Assembly: GCA_016235255.1 (NCBI GenBank)
Contig: JACRLM010000072.1
Location: 1-46,953, forward strand
Length of the DNA: 46,953 nucleotides
Origin: Nitrospinota bacterium
GTDB lineage: Bacteria; Nitrospinota_A; UBA7883; JACRLM01
Direction: 5' to 3'
Shown: one piece after another, positions 36,103 to 44,323 of the stretch
How the letters are laid out: each line of letters begins with the position of its first letter
How positions within the stretch are numbered: the first letter of the stretch is position 1
The notes under the pieces: generated by a model
Databases searched by the model: none
What the model was told of the DNA's origin: nothing
Seen by the model: the letters and a program-made list of their open reading frames with translations, nothing else
Position numbers and translations under genes: made by a program

Positions 36103-37320
36103 ATGGCGATTTTTAAAAGCGCGCTCACGGCCCCGTTGGCACTCGCGATAATCATTTCAGCCTCGTTTCTTGCATCCTGCGAACCTGTTAAAGAAAACGT
36201 TGTGGTGGACAACGGGACATATGGCTATTCTTCCGTCACCACGGTTTCACTCCCCCCTGGTGTGGTCAAGCAATCTGTGACCATTCCCGGTGTGGAGACA
36301 GGCAGCACTGTCAGCGAAGTGATCTTCGAATCCTCTGGCCAGTTTTACGTGGATGGAGCCAGAAGCTCGGGCGCCACATATTTTGACTGGGACTATTCGG
36401 CAAATTCGGTGTCCGGCTCATACCCGGACTACTACAGCTTATTGTGGTCGTCCACCGGGACGACAATGTCTTTCATGGCTCCGGTCAGCCACACCTTATC
36501 GGACAGTTACCCATCAGGCGACTACGAGTTCTTTTTGACCAATCCCAACAGTTTCCCGATAGATATCGCCGTTTACAGGGCTTTCAAGAGGGAATCGGAC
36601 TTTGCCAGCGGGTCGCTTAGTCTAAACTTTTTCGTCTACACAGTTGGAGGGGCGGCAAACAGCGTGATCCCCTCCGAAACGGACATCGGCTTGATAAAGA
36701 GTTTCATGAACTCGGTCCTTGCCCAGTCCGGCGTCACCATCGGCGCGATAAATGTGGAGTTCCGCGACGATCCTACGGCGTTGAGCTTGGCGAGCGACAT
36801 GTCCGGATTGAGTTCTTTCCTTTACCAGGCTTCTTTGGCGACCGCAGGGAGGTCCGACACCGGGATAAACTGCTTCCTGTTGCCCAGCTTGCCCGAAGGG
36901 CTTGTGGGCATGGACGGGGCGATTCCCGGCCCTGGATTCCTTCATGGGACCGGTGCGTCCGGCCTTGTGGCGCTGGCCGGTTCGCTGGGGTACGTTTTTC
37001 CGGGATACACAGATCATGAAAGCGACCAGATATATCTGGCCCTCACCCTCGCCCACGAGATAGGGCACTATCTCGGGCTGTATCATCCTTCGGAAAGCGA
37101 CGGAGGCGCCTATGACCCTCTTTCCGACACGCCCGAGTGCGGACCTGATAATGACACGGACGGTGATGGCATTGTCTCCGGGCCGGAGTGCCGCGGCAAG
37201 GGGACCGAGTACCTGATGTTCTGGACGGACGACAGCGAATATCTGTCGTCGGGCAATTTCCAGACATTGATTTCGCCCCAGCAAGGGCAGGTGATAAACA
37301 CGCATCCATCCATATTGTGA
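36103..37320 (+). CDS. Metzincin-like zinc metalloprotease lipoprotein
   Basis: A probable secreted zinc peptidase anchored as a lipoprotein. ATG 36103 (405 aa) with AGAGG upstream gives a clean signal peptide and lipobox FLASC; the frame also opens at a GTG at 36070. The extended zinc motif HEIGHYLGLYH lies near residue 315. After it come DTPEC and an YLMFW segment that could be the Met-turn. These features resemble family M43 (pappalysin/cytophagalysin), but the N-terminal 300 residues match no family I recognise. The DTDGDG stretch before YLMFW could bind calcium. It is followed after 16 bp by a HEAT-repeat protein gene, so the two may be co-transcribed. Confidence 0.75.
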   Translation: MAIFKSALTAPLALAIIISASFLASCEPVKENVVVDNGTYGYSSVTTVSLPPGVVKQSVTIPGVETGSTVSEVIFESSGQFYVDGARSSGATYFDWDYSANSVSGSYPDYYSLLWSSTGTTMSFMAPVSHTLSDSYPSGDYEFFLTNPNSFPIDIAVYRAFKRESDFASGSLSLNFFVYTVGGAANSVIPSETDIGLIKSFMNSVLAQSGVTIGAINVEFRDDPTALSLASDMSGLSSFLYQASLATAGRSDTGINCFLLPSLPEGLVGMDGAIPGPGFLHGTGASGLVALAGSLGYVFPGYTDHESDQIYLALTLAHEIGHYLGLYHPSESDGGAYDPLSDTPECGPDNDTDGDGIVSGPECRGKGTEYLMFWTDDSEYLSSGNFQTLISPQQGQVINTHPSIL

Positions 37321-37336
37321 ACAGGAGAATGTCCAT

Positions 37337-37879
37337 ATGAAGAATATATTCACAGCCGCGCTGGCCGCGTTCGTCCTGGCCTTCGCGCATGTTTCTTTCG
37401 CCGGTGGGGCCGTTGTCCCGTACGAAAACATGGTGTCCGTCCTGTCCGGTCATCACGGCGCTCCGGGCGATGAGTATTGGAGCAAGCTGGACGCGGACCA
37501 TACCCGGGAGGTTCTTCTCAAGATATCAGGGGATGAGAAAGTTCATACCATAGTGCGGGCGAGGGCCGTGCTGGCGTTGGCGCATTTCCGGACAGAGCAG
37601 ACCGCCGCCGTCATCACCCAGAAAGCCAAGAGCGACTCTCTGCCGTACCTGCGGTCGGCCGCGTTCGAATCACTGGCGAAAAGCGAAGGGGAAAACGCAT
37701 TGAAGGCGCTGTCGGACGGGCTTAAGGACAGCGATGTGATGGTCCGGATTTCCGTGGCAAGGTCCATCGGCAAAATCGGCGGGGCTGAGGCGAAAAAGAC
37801 TCTCAAGGGAAGCCTTGGGTCCGAGAAAGACTCCACAGCAAAGTCCGTCATGGAAAAGACTGTCGAGCAAATGCGCTGA
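37337..37879 (+). CDS. Periplasmic HEAT-repeat protein
   Basis: A 180-aa protein with a signal peptide (MKNIFTAALAAFVLAFAHVSFAG, cleavage after SFA near residue 22). The mature part is made of paired helices of about 30 residues: VRARAVLALAHF, YLRSAAFESLAKSE and DVMVRISVARSIGKIGGAEA. This is the HEAT/PBS-lyase repeat pattern. It is probably a protein-binding scaffold. It sits 16 bp after the metalloprotease gene. Confidence 0.75.
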   Translation: MKNIFTAALAAFVLAFAHVSFAGGAVVPYENMVSVLSGHHGAPGDEYWSKLDADHTREVLLKISGDEKVHTIVRARAVLALAHFRTEQTAAVITQKAKSDSLPYLRSAAFESLAKSEGENALKALSDGLKDSDVMVRISVARSIGKIGGAEAKKTLKGSLGSEKDSTAKSVMEKTVEQMR

Positions 37880-37899
37880 CGCCGCCACCGGAAAATAAA

Positions 37900-37927
37900 C
37901 GGCGGGGCGGCCCAAATCTCCCCGCCG
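37900..37927. terminator. Hairpin after the HEAT-repeat gene
   Basis: CGGCGGGG (37900-37907) pairs with CCCCGCCG (37920-37927). On the plus strand no T-run follows; on the minus strand TTTATTTTCC does. A terminator role is uncertain. Confidence 0.35.
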
Positions 37928-38016
37928 AATTCCAGCGCTCCAGCCAACTTAACCCGTTATAATTGAATCAAGGAAACAATCCCGCCCGGAATTTGCGCGG
38001 AGGAGCCTTATCAGGT

Positions 38017-38955
38017 ATGGACGCGATCTTGCTTTGTGGAGACAGGGGAGCCTCGCGCCACGTAAAAGGCGTCAATAAGGCCCTCCTGCCGGTCAAGGGG
38101 GCGCCGCTGTTCACCCATGTCCTGCGCGCCCTCGAAGGAGCCGCCCGGATAGAAAGAGTGTTCATAGTCGGCGACAAAAAGAAGCTGGACTCAGCGCTTG
38201 TGGAGTCTGGCGGATCGTCCAAGCCGGTTGTGACGATGGACCAGTGGGAAAATCTCGCCGCCAATATCTGGAACGGCTTTCTGGCCACTTTGGACGGATA
38301 CACCCTCGGGGCGGAGCGCAAGCGGCCTGAATTAGCCGGGCGGATGGTGTTTTGCGTTCCCGGGGACTCTCCTTTGATAACTCCCGCCGAGATAAATGAA
38401 TTCCTGGACAGGGCCGATATGGACCGCCACGATTACATGATAGGCCTGACTCCGGAAAAGGCGCTGGACCGCTACCTGCCGGCACGCGGCAAGCCGGGGA
38501 TCAGGATGACCTGTTTTAACGTGCGCGAAGGGCGGTTCCGTATCAACAACATGCACATTGCCCGGCCGTTCGCCTTTCAGAACAGGGGCGCGATACAGAA
38601 AATGTACAACGTGCGTTACCAGAAGAATCTGCGCAATATCGCAAGGATGCTCAAGGACCTTTGGGCAATCAGGGGAGTGCGGCCGCGCCTTTGGATATAC
38701 ATCGTGATGCAGGTTTCCATGATGCTGTCGCTGGCTGGATTTTCGGGGCTTGCCGCAAAGGCAAGTTCGCTTGTGTCCATGGACGACGTGGCCGGAGGCG
38801 TTGGGGCCATACTCGGGCTGAGGGCCGGCCTTGTGGTCACCGGCCATGGAGGATCCGCGGTGGACATAGACAATGACCATGATTACGATGTGATGCAGGC
38901 GATGTACGATGAATGGACGGCGGCCGGTAAAAACATGATCGGAGATGCGCCATGA
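38017..38955 (+). CDS. MobA-like nucleotidyltransferase
   Basis: An NTP-transferase (GT-A fold) of 312 aa. The N terminus DAILLCGDRG...NKALLPVKGAPLFTHVLRAL is the nucleotide-binding loop, and VPGDSPLITPAEI holds the metal-binding Asp. The protein ends with VDIDNDHDYDVMQ, a mark of the family. A moderately hydrophobic stretch (WIYIVMQVSMMLSLAGFSGLAA) near 225-250 may associate with the membrane. The ATG at 38017 is preferred over an in-frame TTG at 37963 because the conserved fold begins there. The substrate may be a sugar phosphate or another cofactor. Its stop overlaps the next gene (ATGA), indicating coupling. Confidence 0.78.
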   Translation: MDAILLCGDRGASRHVKGVNKALLPVKGAPLFTHVLRALEGAARIERVFIVGDKKKLDSALVESGGSSKPVVTMDQWENLAANIWNGFLATLDGYTLGAERKRPELAGRMVFCVPGDSPLITPAEINEFLDRADMDRHDYMIGLTPEKALDRYLPARGKPGIRMTCFNVREGRFRINNMHIARPFAFQNRGAIQKMYNVRYQKNLRNIARMLKDLWAIRGVRPRLWIYIVMQVSMMLSLAGFSGLAAKASSLVSMDDVAGGVGAILGLRAGLVVTGHGGSAVDIDNDHDYDVMQAMYDEWTAAGKNMIGDAP

Positions 38956-39854
38956 TACTTACAATCATTTCGCTGGCGGCCCTGGCGGTTGTTCTCGCGC
39001 CGGATCCCGCCCTGGCCTGGGGGGCGGGGATGCATGTGGCCCAGGGGAGCTTCATTCTGGACCATTTATACATGGTCAGGCCGGAGATCGCCGCCATCCT
39101 GCAAAGCTATCCATTCGATTATATCTACGGCTGCATCAGCGCGGACATATTCATCGGCAAAGGCTACAAGCGCAGGGACGATCATTGCCACAACTGGAGC
39201 GTGGGGATGAAGGTGCTTCACGCTGCCAAGAGCGAATCGACGAAATCATACGCCTACGGCTACCTGACGCATCTTGCCGCCGATGTGATCGCGCACAACC
39301 ACCTGATCCCCAACCTCCTTTACGCCACCCCCACGTCCCGGCGGATCGGGCACGTGTACTGGGAGTTCAAGGCCGACAGGTTCATCCATATGAAGCACTG
39401 GCGCCTGGCGTCCGACGTTGTGTCCATGCACAACCACGGGAACGACACACTTATAAAAAGGGTGATGAACAGGAGCATGCTGCGGTTCGGGGCGAAGAAG
39501 CTGCTGTTCCGCCGCGCCGTGAGCATGAGCGACCTGACGGAATGGATGGACACCGTGCAGGGATTCATGGGCAACTTCTCCGCCATAGCCGACGCATTGC
39601 GCGTGCTGTCCCGGGGGAAAGTGTCACAGCTGAACAACTGCTCGATAAACCTGATAGTGGACCTGCTCAAGAATTGGGACGACGCGGTGTGCTTGAAGTA
39701 TGACCCCGTCGGCACGGACAACACGATCAACTCGAAACTCACCCGCAAAAGCCACGGGCTGGCCCTTTCAATCCACAGGAAGGAAGACCTGTTTCCTGTG
39801 CCGGAGGAAATCGCCGGTTTAAATTACGTGGATCACAAGACGGAAAGGATGTGA
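38952..39854 (+). CDS. Zinc-dependent phospholipase C-like protein
   Basis: A 300-aa secreted or periplasmic protein with a signal peptide ending ALAWGAG. The mature N-terminal Trp-Gly of the zinc-dependent phospholipase C/S1-P1 fold is visible in AWGAGMHV. Metal-site histidines fit CISADIFIG, DHCHNWSVG and GYLTHLAADVIAHN (HxxxDxxxH). A long helical C-terminal part follows. Activity on phospholipids is inferred only from the fold. It overlaps the MobA-like gene by 4 nt and converges with the TPR gene, leaving 8 bp. Confidence 0.78.
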   Translation: MILTIISLAALAVVLAPDPALAWGAGMHVAQGSFILDHLYMVRPEIAAILQSYPFDYIYGCISADIFIGKGYKRRDDHCHNWSVGMKVLHAAKSESTKSYAYGYLTHLAADVIAHNHLIPNLLYATPTSRRIGHVYWEFKADRFIHMKHWRLASDVVSMHNHGNDTLIKRVMNRSMLRFGAKKLLFRRAVSMSDLTEWMDTVQGFMGNFSAIADALRVLSRGKVSQLNNCSINLIVDLLKNWDDAVCLKYDPVGTDNTINSKLTRKSHGLALSIHRKEDLFPVPEEIAGLNYVDHKTERM

Positions 39855-39862
39855 CACCCGGG

Positions 39863-40933
39863 TCAGCCGCCTGCTTTCCGCGAAAGCGAGCCGAGCAGGG
39901 CGAGCCTTTCATTAAGCAAGCCGGGATTTATAAGCGATAGAGCTTCGCAGAACCGGTCCGCCGCCCCATGCCGGTCTTTGCCGCGCAGATTCAAAAGCCC
40001 CAGCCGGTATGGGATTATCCAGTCCAGCCTGGACTGTCCTCTGGCCGCTTCGTACAGATTGGCGGCTTCGTCAAACCGGTTTCCGGCATAGGCTATGTCC
40101 GCCTTGAGCTTGGAAAACTGATCGTGTTCAAACGAATCGCCCAAAATATTTTCAAGCCTTTTCAAATACTGCGCCGCCTCTTCCGGCATGCCGTTTTGAG
40201 AGCAGTGCACCGCCAGCGATTCGGCCGCCAGCGCGTTTTGCCGGTCACTGGCAAGCGCTTTTTTATACAGCTCGAAAGCATCCGCTTTATTGCCATGGGC
40301 GTATAGCCTGTCCGCCTGGATCACCATCCCGTCGCCTCGCATTTTCGATGGCTTTGCAAGATTGCGCATTACATTCATGGCGGACGCCGCCGCCCAGTGT
40401 ATCCATGCAGCCATGCCGTCGAGCCCGCCAAATATCCACCCGAACGGTCCGCCGATGTGATGCTCACGTTCGGCGGAGCCTTTGTCATCCGTGGCCAGCG
40501 CCGATATGCGTTCTTCAAGGGCGCAAAGGACAAGAGCCTGCGCGCGCAGCGTGGCGGCGGGAAGCATGGTTTCGGCTTCAAGCAGATATTTCAAGTCGCC
40601 GGACAATTTATATTTCGAAAGGGCGCGCAAGACGCCAAGCGAGATGTTCGACGGGGAGAACGCAAGCCCTTCCTCCGCCGTTTTCAGCGCATTTTCCCAA
40701 TCCCCGGCAGAGGCGAGATTGGCGGCCAGGAAATAGCGGGCGGCGCGGTTGGCTGTATCGGCCTTCACAGCGGCGCGAAACTGCTCCGCGGACTTTGAAA
40801 TCAATCCAAGCCGGATGAACAGCCGGCCGCTTGGAGATTCGACGGCCGCTCCGGAAAGCACGGCTCCGGCGTCGTCTGCTTTCCCTGATCCCGCAAGGGA
40901 AGCGGCTTTTCTGATGATGCGGGCGGAGCTCAT
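39863..40933 (-). CDS. TPR-repeat protein
   Basis: A 356-aa protein of helical repeats with TPR character: ARYFLAANLASAGDWENALKTAEEGL, ADRLYAHGNKADAFELYKKALASD and ADIAYAGNRFDEAANLYEAA, about 34 residues each. A short hydrophobic stretch near 163-187 (FGWIFGGLDGMAAWIHWAAASA) could touch a membrane. There is no signal peptide. The role is unknown, presumably protein binding. The next gene upstream on the minus strand is the cyclic-nucleotide-binding protein. Confidence 0.75.
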   Translation of the reverse strand: MSSARIIRKAASLAGSGKADDAGAVLSGAAVESPSGRLFIRLGLISKSAEQFRAAVKADTANRAARYFLAANLASAGDWENALKTAEEGLAFSPSNISLGVLRALSKYKLSGDLKYLLEAETMLPAATLRAQALVLCALEERISALATDDKGSAEREHHIGGPFGWIFGGLDGMAAWIHWAAASAMNVMRNLAKPSKMRGDGMVIQADRLYAHGNKADAFELYKKALASDRQNALAAESLAVHCSQNGMPEEAAQYLKRLENILGDSFEHDQFSKLKADIAYAGNRFDEAANLYEAARGQSRLDWIIPYRLGLLNLRGKDRHGAADRFCEALSLINPGLLNERLALLGSLSRKAGG

Positions 40934-40968
40934 AACTGGAATTGCAGTTCCCGGTGGTGGTGGGGTGA

Positions 40969-41439
40969 TTATAGGAGCATCTGGTTTTTAAGCTGGTCAC
41001 TTGAATGGCGCACCTTCCGGCACAATGTCCCGCAAAGGTTTCTTAAGAAAATAAATCCAATATCCTTGTCGTTTTCAAGGAGGGCGCTCAATTTCTGGAA
41101 GGGGAGCCTTATCGCCTTCACTTCATCCATCGCCACCACAGTGGCCGACCGTTTATGCCCGTCTATAAAGGAAAGCTCCCCGGCGATCCCCTTGTAAAAA
41201 AGGATCTCGTATTTGTTGTCCGCCGAGTTTCCGCTGGAGTTGGCCAGGGTGTTCTTCATTTCAAACGAGACAAGCCCGTCGTAAACGATGAATATGTCCC
41301 GCCCGGTGTCGTCTTCTATGATAAGGCTGGATCCCGGCGCATATTCCTCGCAGACAGCCAAAGACGCAAGCCTGGCGGCCTGCTCATCGCTCATGCCGGC
41401 GGTGAGGCCGTTTTGCTTTAGAATTTCGACGATGTCCAA
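40969..41439 (-). CDS. Cyclic-nucleotide-binding domain protein
   Basis: A 156-aa single CNB domain (CRP/cNMP fold, about 15-135) without a DNA-binding helix-turn-helix, so not a full CRP regulator. The phosphate-binding cassette is readable as GIAGELSFIDGHKRSATVVA, with the Glu and Arg that contact cAMP. The C-terminal helix (FLRNLCGTLCRKVR) has two cysteines. The start is TTG at 41439, with GGGAG upstream. It may bind the product of the cyclase at 17887, or act as an adapter. Confidence 0.8.
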   Translation of the reverse strand: MDIVEILKQNGLTAGMSDEQAARLASLAVCEEYAPGSSLIIEDDTGRDIFIVYDGLVSFEMKNTLANSSGNSADNKYEILFYKGIAGELSFIDGHKRSATVVAMDEVKAIRLPFQKLSALLENDKDIGFIFLRNLCGTLCRKVRHSSDQLKNQMLL

Positions 41440-41531
41440 AAGTCCCGTCTCCCGTTAAGTTTAGGCATAGGCGATGGGAAGCTGATAACCTGTTTTTCAG
41501 CTTAATATAGCAGTTTGCGCCGCGCCGGGCG

Positions 41532-41560
41532 AAAAAAAAGCGGGGCGTTTGCCGCCCCGC
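41532..41560 (-). terminator. Terminator of the rpsF-rplI operon
   Basis: On the minus strand GCGGGGCG (41560-41553) and CGCCCCGC (41547-41540) form an 8-bp stem with a 5-nt loop, followed by eight T residues (41539-41532). Confidence 0.92.
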
Positions 41561-41590
41561 CCGCTTAAAACAATACGCCGTTAAGGAAGC

Positions 41591-42115
41591 CTATTCCTCG
41601 TTGGAGGTCTCTGCGGCTGCTTCGTCCTTCGCCTGTTCCTCGGCCCCTTCGTGGGAAGGCTCTTCGACTACTTCCGCCTGGACAGTGATCTTGATCTTCG
41701 CCGTCACCTTCGGATGGAGCCACAGGGCCACCTCTTCGTCGCCAAGATGCCTGATGGGCCTGTCTATCACCATTTTCTTCCTGTCCACGGTGATGCCGCG
41801 CTCCTTTAACGCCTCTTCCACGTCCCCCCCGGTCACCGACCCGAACAGCTTGCCGTCCGCGCCCGCCTTGCGGATGAACACTATCGGCTCGAGCGCCTCG
41901 AGCGCCGCCTTCTGCCCATCCGCCTCGGTGACGGCCTTGGCCAGCTTGCGCGCCCTTTGCTTTAAGTTCGTCTGGAATGTCTTCTTATTGCCCGCTGTGG
42001 CCGCTTCCGCCAGTTTTTTTGGAATAAGGAAGTTCCGGGCGTAGCCATCGGCGACTTTCACTTCGTCGCCGGGATTGCCCAGGCTTTTAACAAAATCCTT
42101 GAGAATGACTTTCAT
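41591..42115 (-). CDS. rplI: 50S ribosomal protein L9
   Basis: A 174-aa 23S rRNA-binding protein. It starts MKVILKDFVKSLGNPGDEVKVADGYARNFLIPKKLA (first RNA-binding domain), has a long helical connector, a second domain with GKLFGSVTGGDVEEAL, and an acidic C-terminal tail of about 25 residues (EEPSHEGAEEQAKDEAA) longer than usual. It is the last gene of the operon and overlaps the DUF2232 gene by 4 nt. Confidence 0.97.
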   Translation of the reverse strand: MKVILKDFVKSLGNPGDEVKVADGYARNFLIPKKLAEAATAGNKKTFQTNLKQRARKLAKAVTEADGQKAALEALEPIVFIRKAGADGKLFGSVTGGDVEEALKERGITVDRKKMVIDRPIRHLGDEEVALWLHPKVTAKIKITVQAEVVEEPSHEGAEEQAKDEAAAETSNEE

Positions 42116-43080
42116 GACTGTTCCTCCGGTGTGTCCGTTTTCTTTTTTCTGAATTCAGCCCATACGTCCATAAGCCCAAGCCCGGACATCACAAGGATGA
42201 GCGGCGGCTGGGAAAAAATCACAAAGTACCCGATCGCTCTTAGGATCACGTGGACCTGGGCCTTCATGAAGAAATAATGGATAAGCGCCAGGCCCTGGAC
42301 CATGTACGCCCCCATCACGCATATCAAAACATTGAGGGCAACGGTCTGCGCCGCGCCCTCCGCGAACATGGACCCGGCCCCGCCGGCCACCACGCCCCAC
42401 ACAAGCCAGTCCGACGCGCGCAACTCCGCCAGGCTGTGGTTCTTGAAATAAATCCCAAGGCCGAACCGCAACGACGCCGCCCGTATCGCCATGATGTTCA
42501 TCGCCGCCATGGTCAGTGCGCTAAGGAACGCCATGGAGGGGAACAACCGGGCGAAAACTTCAGCCAGCGACTTGCCGTTCTCCGAAAGCCAGTTGATGAC
42601 CTCCGGGTCGGCGTTCACCTGTTTATAAGACTCCATCGCCGTATGCACCGCCATTCCGGCGATGCGCTGAGGGGCATCTATGGCGTTTCCGCCGGACATT
42701 TCCACGGCCGCGTAAAACACCGCAAAGCCGGCCAGCGACGAGACAATGGCCGCCTTGGCCAGCGTGCGCTCCAGCGAATCGTCCTTGAAGAACGACGACG
42801 AGAGCGCAAAGGCCGCCGACACGCAGGTTCCAATGTAAATCGCCGCCACCGCAGGCCCGCCTATCAGGAACACCGCCATGGCCGCAACCACAGCCCAGCC
42901 CGCTCCCGCCTTGTGGCCGTGCGACACTATTGAATAATACAGCGGCGCGGCGGCGAACATCGCCAATGGCGGAAGGGCCATGGACGCAAGAAAAAGCACG
43001 GCCGAAAGGGCCGGGGGCGCCACATGGGCGTAAAAGCTCCTTCCCGCCCCCTGTGTCATGGATGCCGCCGCAGTGTTCAC
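42112..43080 (-). CDS. DUF2232 (YybS-like) integral membrane protein
   Basis: A 322-aa protein with about eight hydrophobic helices. The position between rpsR and rplI and the pattern (PPLAMFAAAPLYYSIVSHGHKAG..., FARLFPSMAFL...) fit the DUF2232/YybS family. The function is unknown. The C terminus is charged and cytoplasmic. It overlaps rplI by ATGA. Confidence 0.8.
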   Translation of the reverse strand: MNTAAASMTQGAGRSFYAHVAPPALSAVLFLASMALPPLAMFAAAPLYYSIVSHGHKAGAGWAVVAAMAVFLIGGPAVAAIYIGTCVSAAFALSSSFFKDDSLERTLAKAAIVSSLAGFAVFYAAVEMSGGNAIDAPQRIAGMAVHTAMESYKQVNADPEVINWLSENGKSLAEVFARLFPSMAFLSALTMAAMNIMAIRAASLRFGLGIYFKNHSLAELRASDWLVWGVVAGGAGSMFAEGAAQTVALNVLICVMGAYMVQGLALIHYFFMKAQVHVILRAIGYFVIFSQPPLILVMSGLGLMDVWAEFRKKKTDTPEEQS

Positions 43081-43083
43081 GGT

Positions 43084-43347
43084 CTAAAAGAACGAGTAAG
43101 GGAAAATGGCGATGAACCTTGCGCGTTTAATCGCGGTGGTCACCTTGCGTTGATGGTAGGCGCAGTTGCCCGATATCCTGCTCGGGATGATCTTGCCCCT
43201 GTCCGTCAAAAGGTTTTTCAAGGTCTTCACGTCCTTGTAATCAATGTGCTCCACCTTGTCGGCGCAGAACCTGCACACCTTCCTCTGGAAGAAAGTGCGC
43301 TTGGCCGGGCCTGAAGAAGAGGGTTTTTTACCTTTGGCTTTCCTCAT
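43084..43347 (-). CDS. rpsR: 30S ribosomal protein S18
   Basis: An 87-aa protein with [47 protein letters not shown], the S18 core, in which three cysteines and a His form a probable zinc site (C+ form). Shown here as signature only. It sits in the standard rpsF-ssb-rpsR order. Confidence 0.97.
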   Translation of the reverse strand: MRKAKGKKPSSSGPAKRTFFQRKVCRFCADKVEHIDYKDVKTLKNLLTDRGKIIPSRISGNCAYHQRKVTTAIKRARFIAIFPYSFF

Positions 43348-43402
43348 ATGACTCCAAATCCTGTTTGTTCGTTGTTATTTGTATGGCGTATCGCTCGCGC
43401 CG

Positions 43403-43807
43403 TTAAAACGGCACGTCGTCCGCCGGGTAATCCGCCGGCGCCTCTTCCTTGCGTCCCTCTCTGGAACCGGAATCTTCGCCACGGGACCCAAGGAATACGA
43501 CCCTTTCGGCCACCACCTCGATCTTGCTGCGCTTCTGCCCTTCCTCGGTCTCCCATGTGGACTGCTGAAGGCGGCCTTCAATGCACGCCTGGCGCCCCTT
43601 GGAAAGATACTTCGAACAGTTCTCTCCCTGGGCTCCCCAGACGGTGATGTCTATGAAGTTCACCCGTTCCTTCCACTCGTCCCCCTGCTTGTACTTGTCG
43701 TTGATGGCCAGGCCGAACTTGGCCACGGCCGTGCCGGAAGGGGTGTAGCGCAGCTCCGGGTCCCTTGTCAGATTGCCGATCAGGATTACTTTGTTAAGAC
43801 TCGCCAT
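43403..43807 (-). CDS. ssb: Single-stranded DNA-binding protein
   Basis: A 134-aa OB-fold protein. It begins MASLNKVILIGNLTRDPELRYTP and contains INDKYKQGDEWKERVNFIDITVWG. It ends in the acidic tip DDVPF, the partner-protein binding tail. The linker is short. Its start overlaps the rpsF stop by 14 nt. Confidence 0.97.
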   Translation of the reverse strand: MASLNKVILIGNLTRDPELRYTPSGTAVAKFGLAINDKYKQGDEWKERVNFIDITVWGAQGENCSKYLSKGRQACIEGRLQQSTWETEEGQKRSKIEVVAERVVFLGSRGEDSGSREGRKEEAPADYPADDVPF

Positions 43808-44171
43808 TTTCCTGGGCTCCCGTTTCCTCCACGGCGGCTTCGGCGGCCGCTGGTTTATCCGCGACGGCGTACCTTCCCGCCGAACCGTCGAACAGCACAG
43901 TCATGGACTTTACGATGTTCTCGTTAAGGCGGAAATGCCTGTCCACCTTGGTCACGGCGCCGCTGTCCACGGTGTAGCGCAACACGTCGTAATAACCGTA
44001 GCGGTGCTTGCGGATGGGGTAGCCCAGGCGCCTTTTGCCCCATTTGTCCTCGGAGATGATGGAGCCCCCCTCGCCTTCGATAAGGGACCGCACCGCGGCG
44101 AGTTCCTTTTCTATGTCCTCGTCGGACAGGTCGGGCCGTACAATGAAAATGCTCTCGTAATCGTTCGTCAT
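43794..44171 (-). CDS. rpsF: 30S ribosomal protein S6
   Basis: A 125-aa protein; S6 binds S18 and 16S rRNA. It begins MTNDYESIFIVRPDLSDEDIE, with KWGKRRLGYPIRKHRYGYYDVLRY in the middle. The C-terminal 25 residues (AAEAAVEETGAQENGES) form an acidic tail. AAGGAGG stands 6 nt before the ATG. It is the first gene of the operon. Confidence 0.97.
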   Translation of the reverse strand: MTNDYESIFIVRPDLSDEDIEKELAAVRSLIEGEGGSIISEDKWGKRRLGYPIRKHRYGYYDVLRYTVDSGAVTKVDRHFRLNENIVKSMTVLFDGSAGRYAVADKPAAAEAAVEETGAQENGES

Positions 44172-44197
44172 GAGTCCTCCTTTTGGGTTTATATCAA

Positions 44198-44221
44198 GCC
44201 CCGCGCTTCAATGCGTGGAGC
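44198..44221 (-). promoter_or_regulatory. Leader hairpin of the rpsF mRNA
   Basis: In the leader RNA GCTCC pairs with GGGGC (44221-44217, 44202-44198), and CGC with GCG around the loop ATTGAA. It lies where the S6:S18 autoregulatory RNA element occurs in many bacteria; identity with that motif is not shown. Confidence 0.4.
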
Positions 44222-44250
44222 AAGGAGCATTAACCACCAATAAACGTTAC

Positions 44251-44279
44251 AATATAGCCGTGTGGCACGCCAAAATCAA
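44251..44279 (-). promoter_or_regulatory. Promoter of the rpsF operon
   Basis: TTGATT (44279-44274), 17-nt spacer, TATATT (44256-44251) on the minus strand. It gives a leader of about 75 nt. Confidence 0.7.
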
Positions 44280-44323
44280 GAAAAATATAGAAAAAACCTA
44301 TCATTTATCAGTCCGCCAAAATA

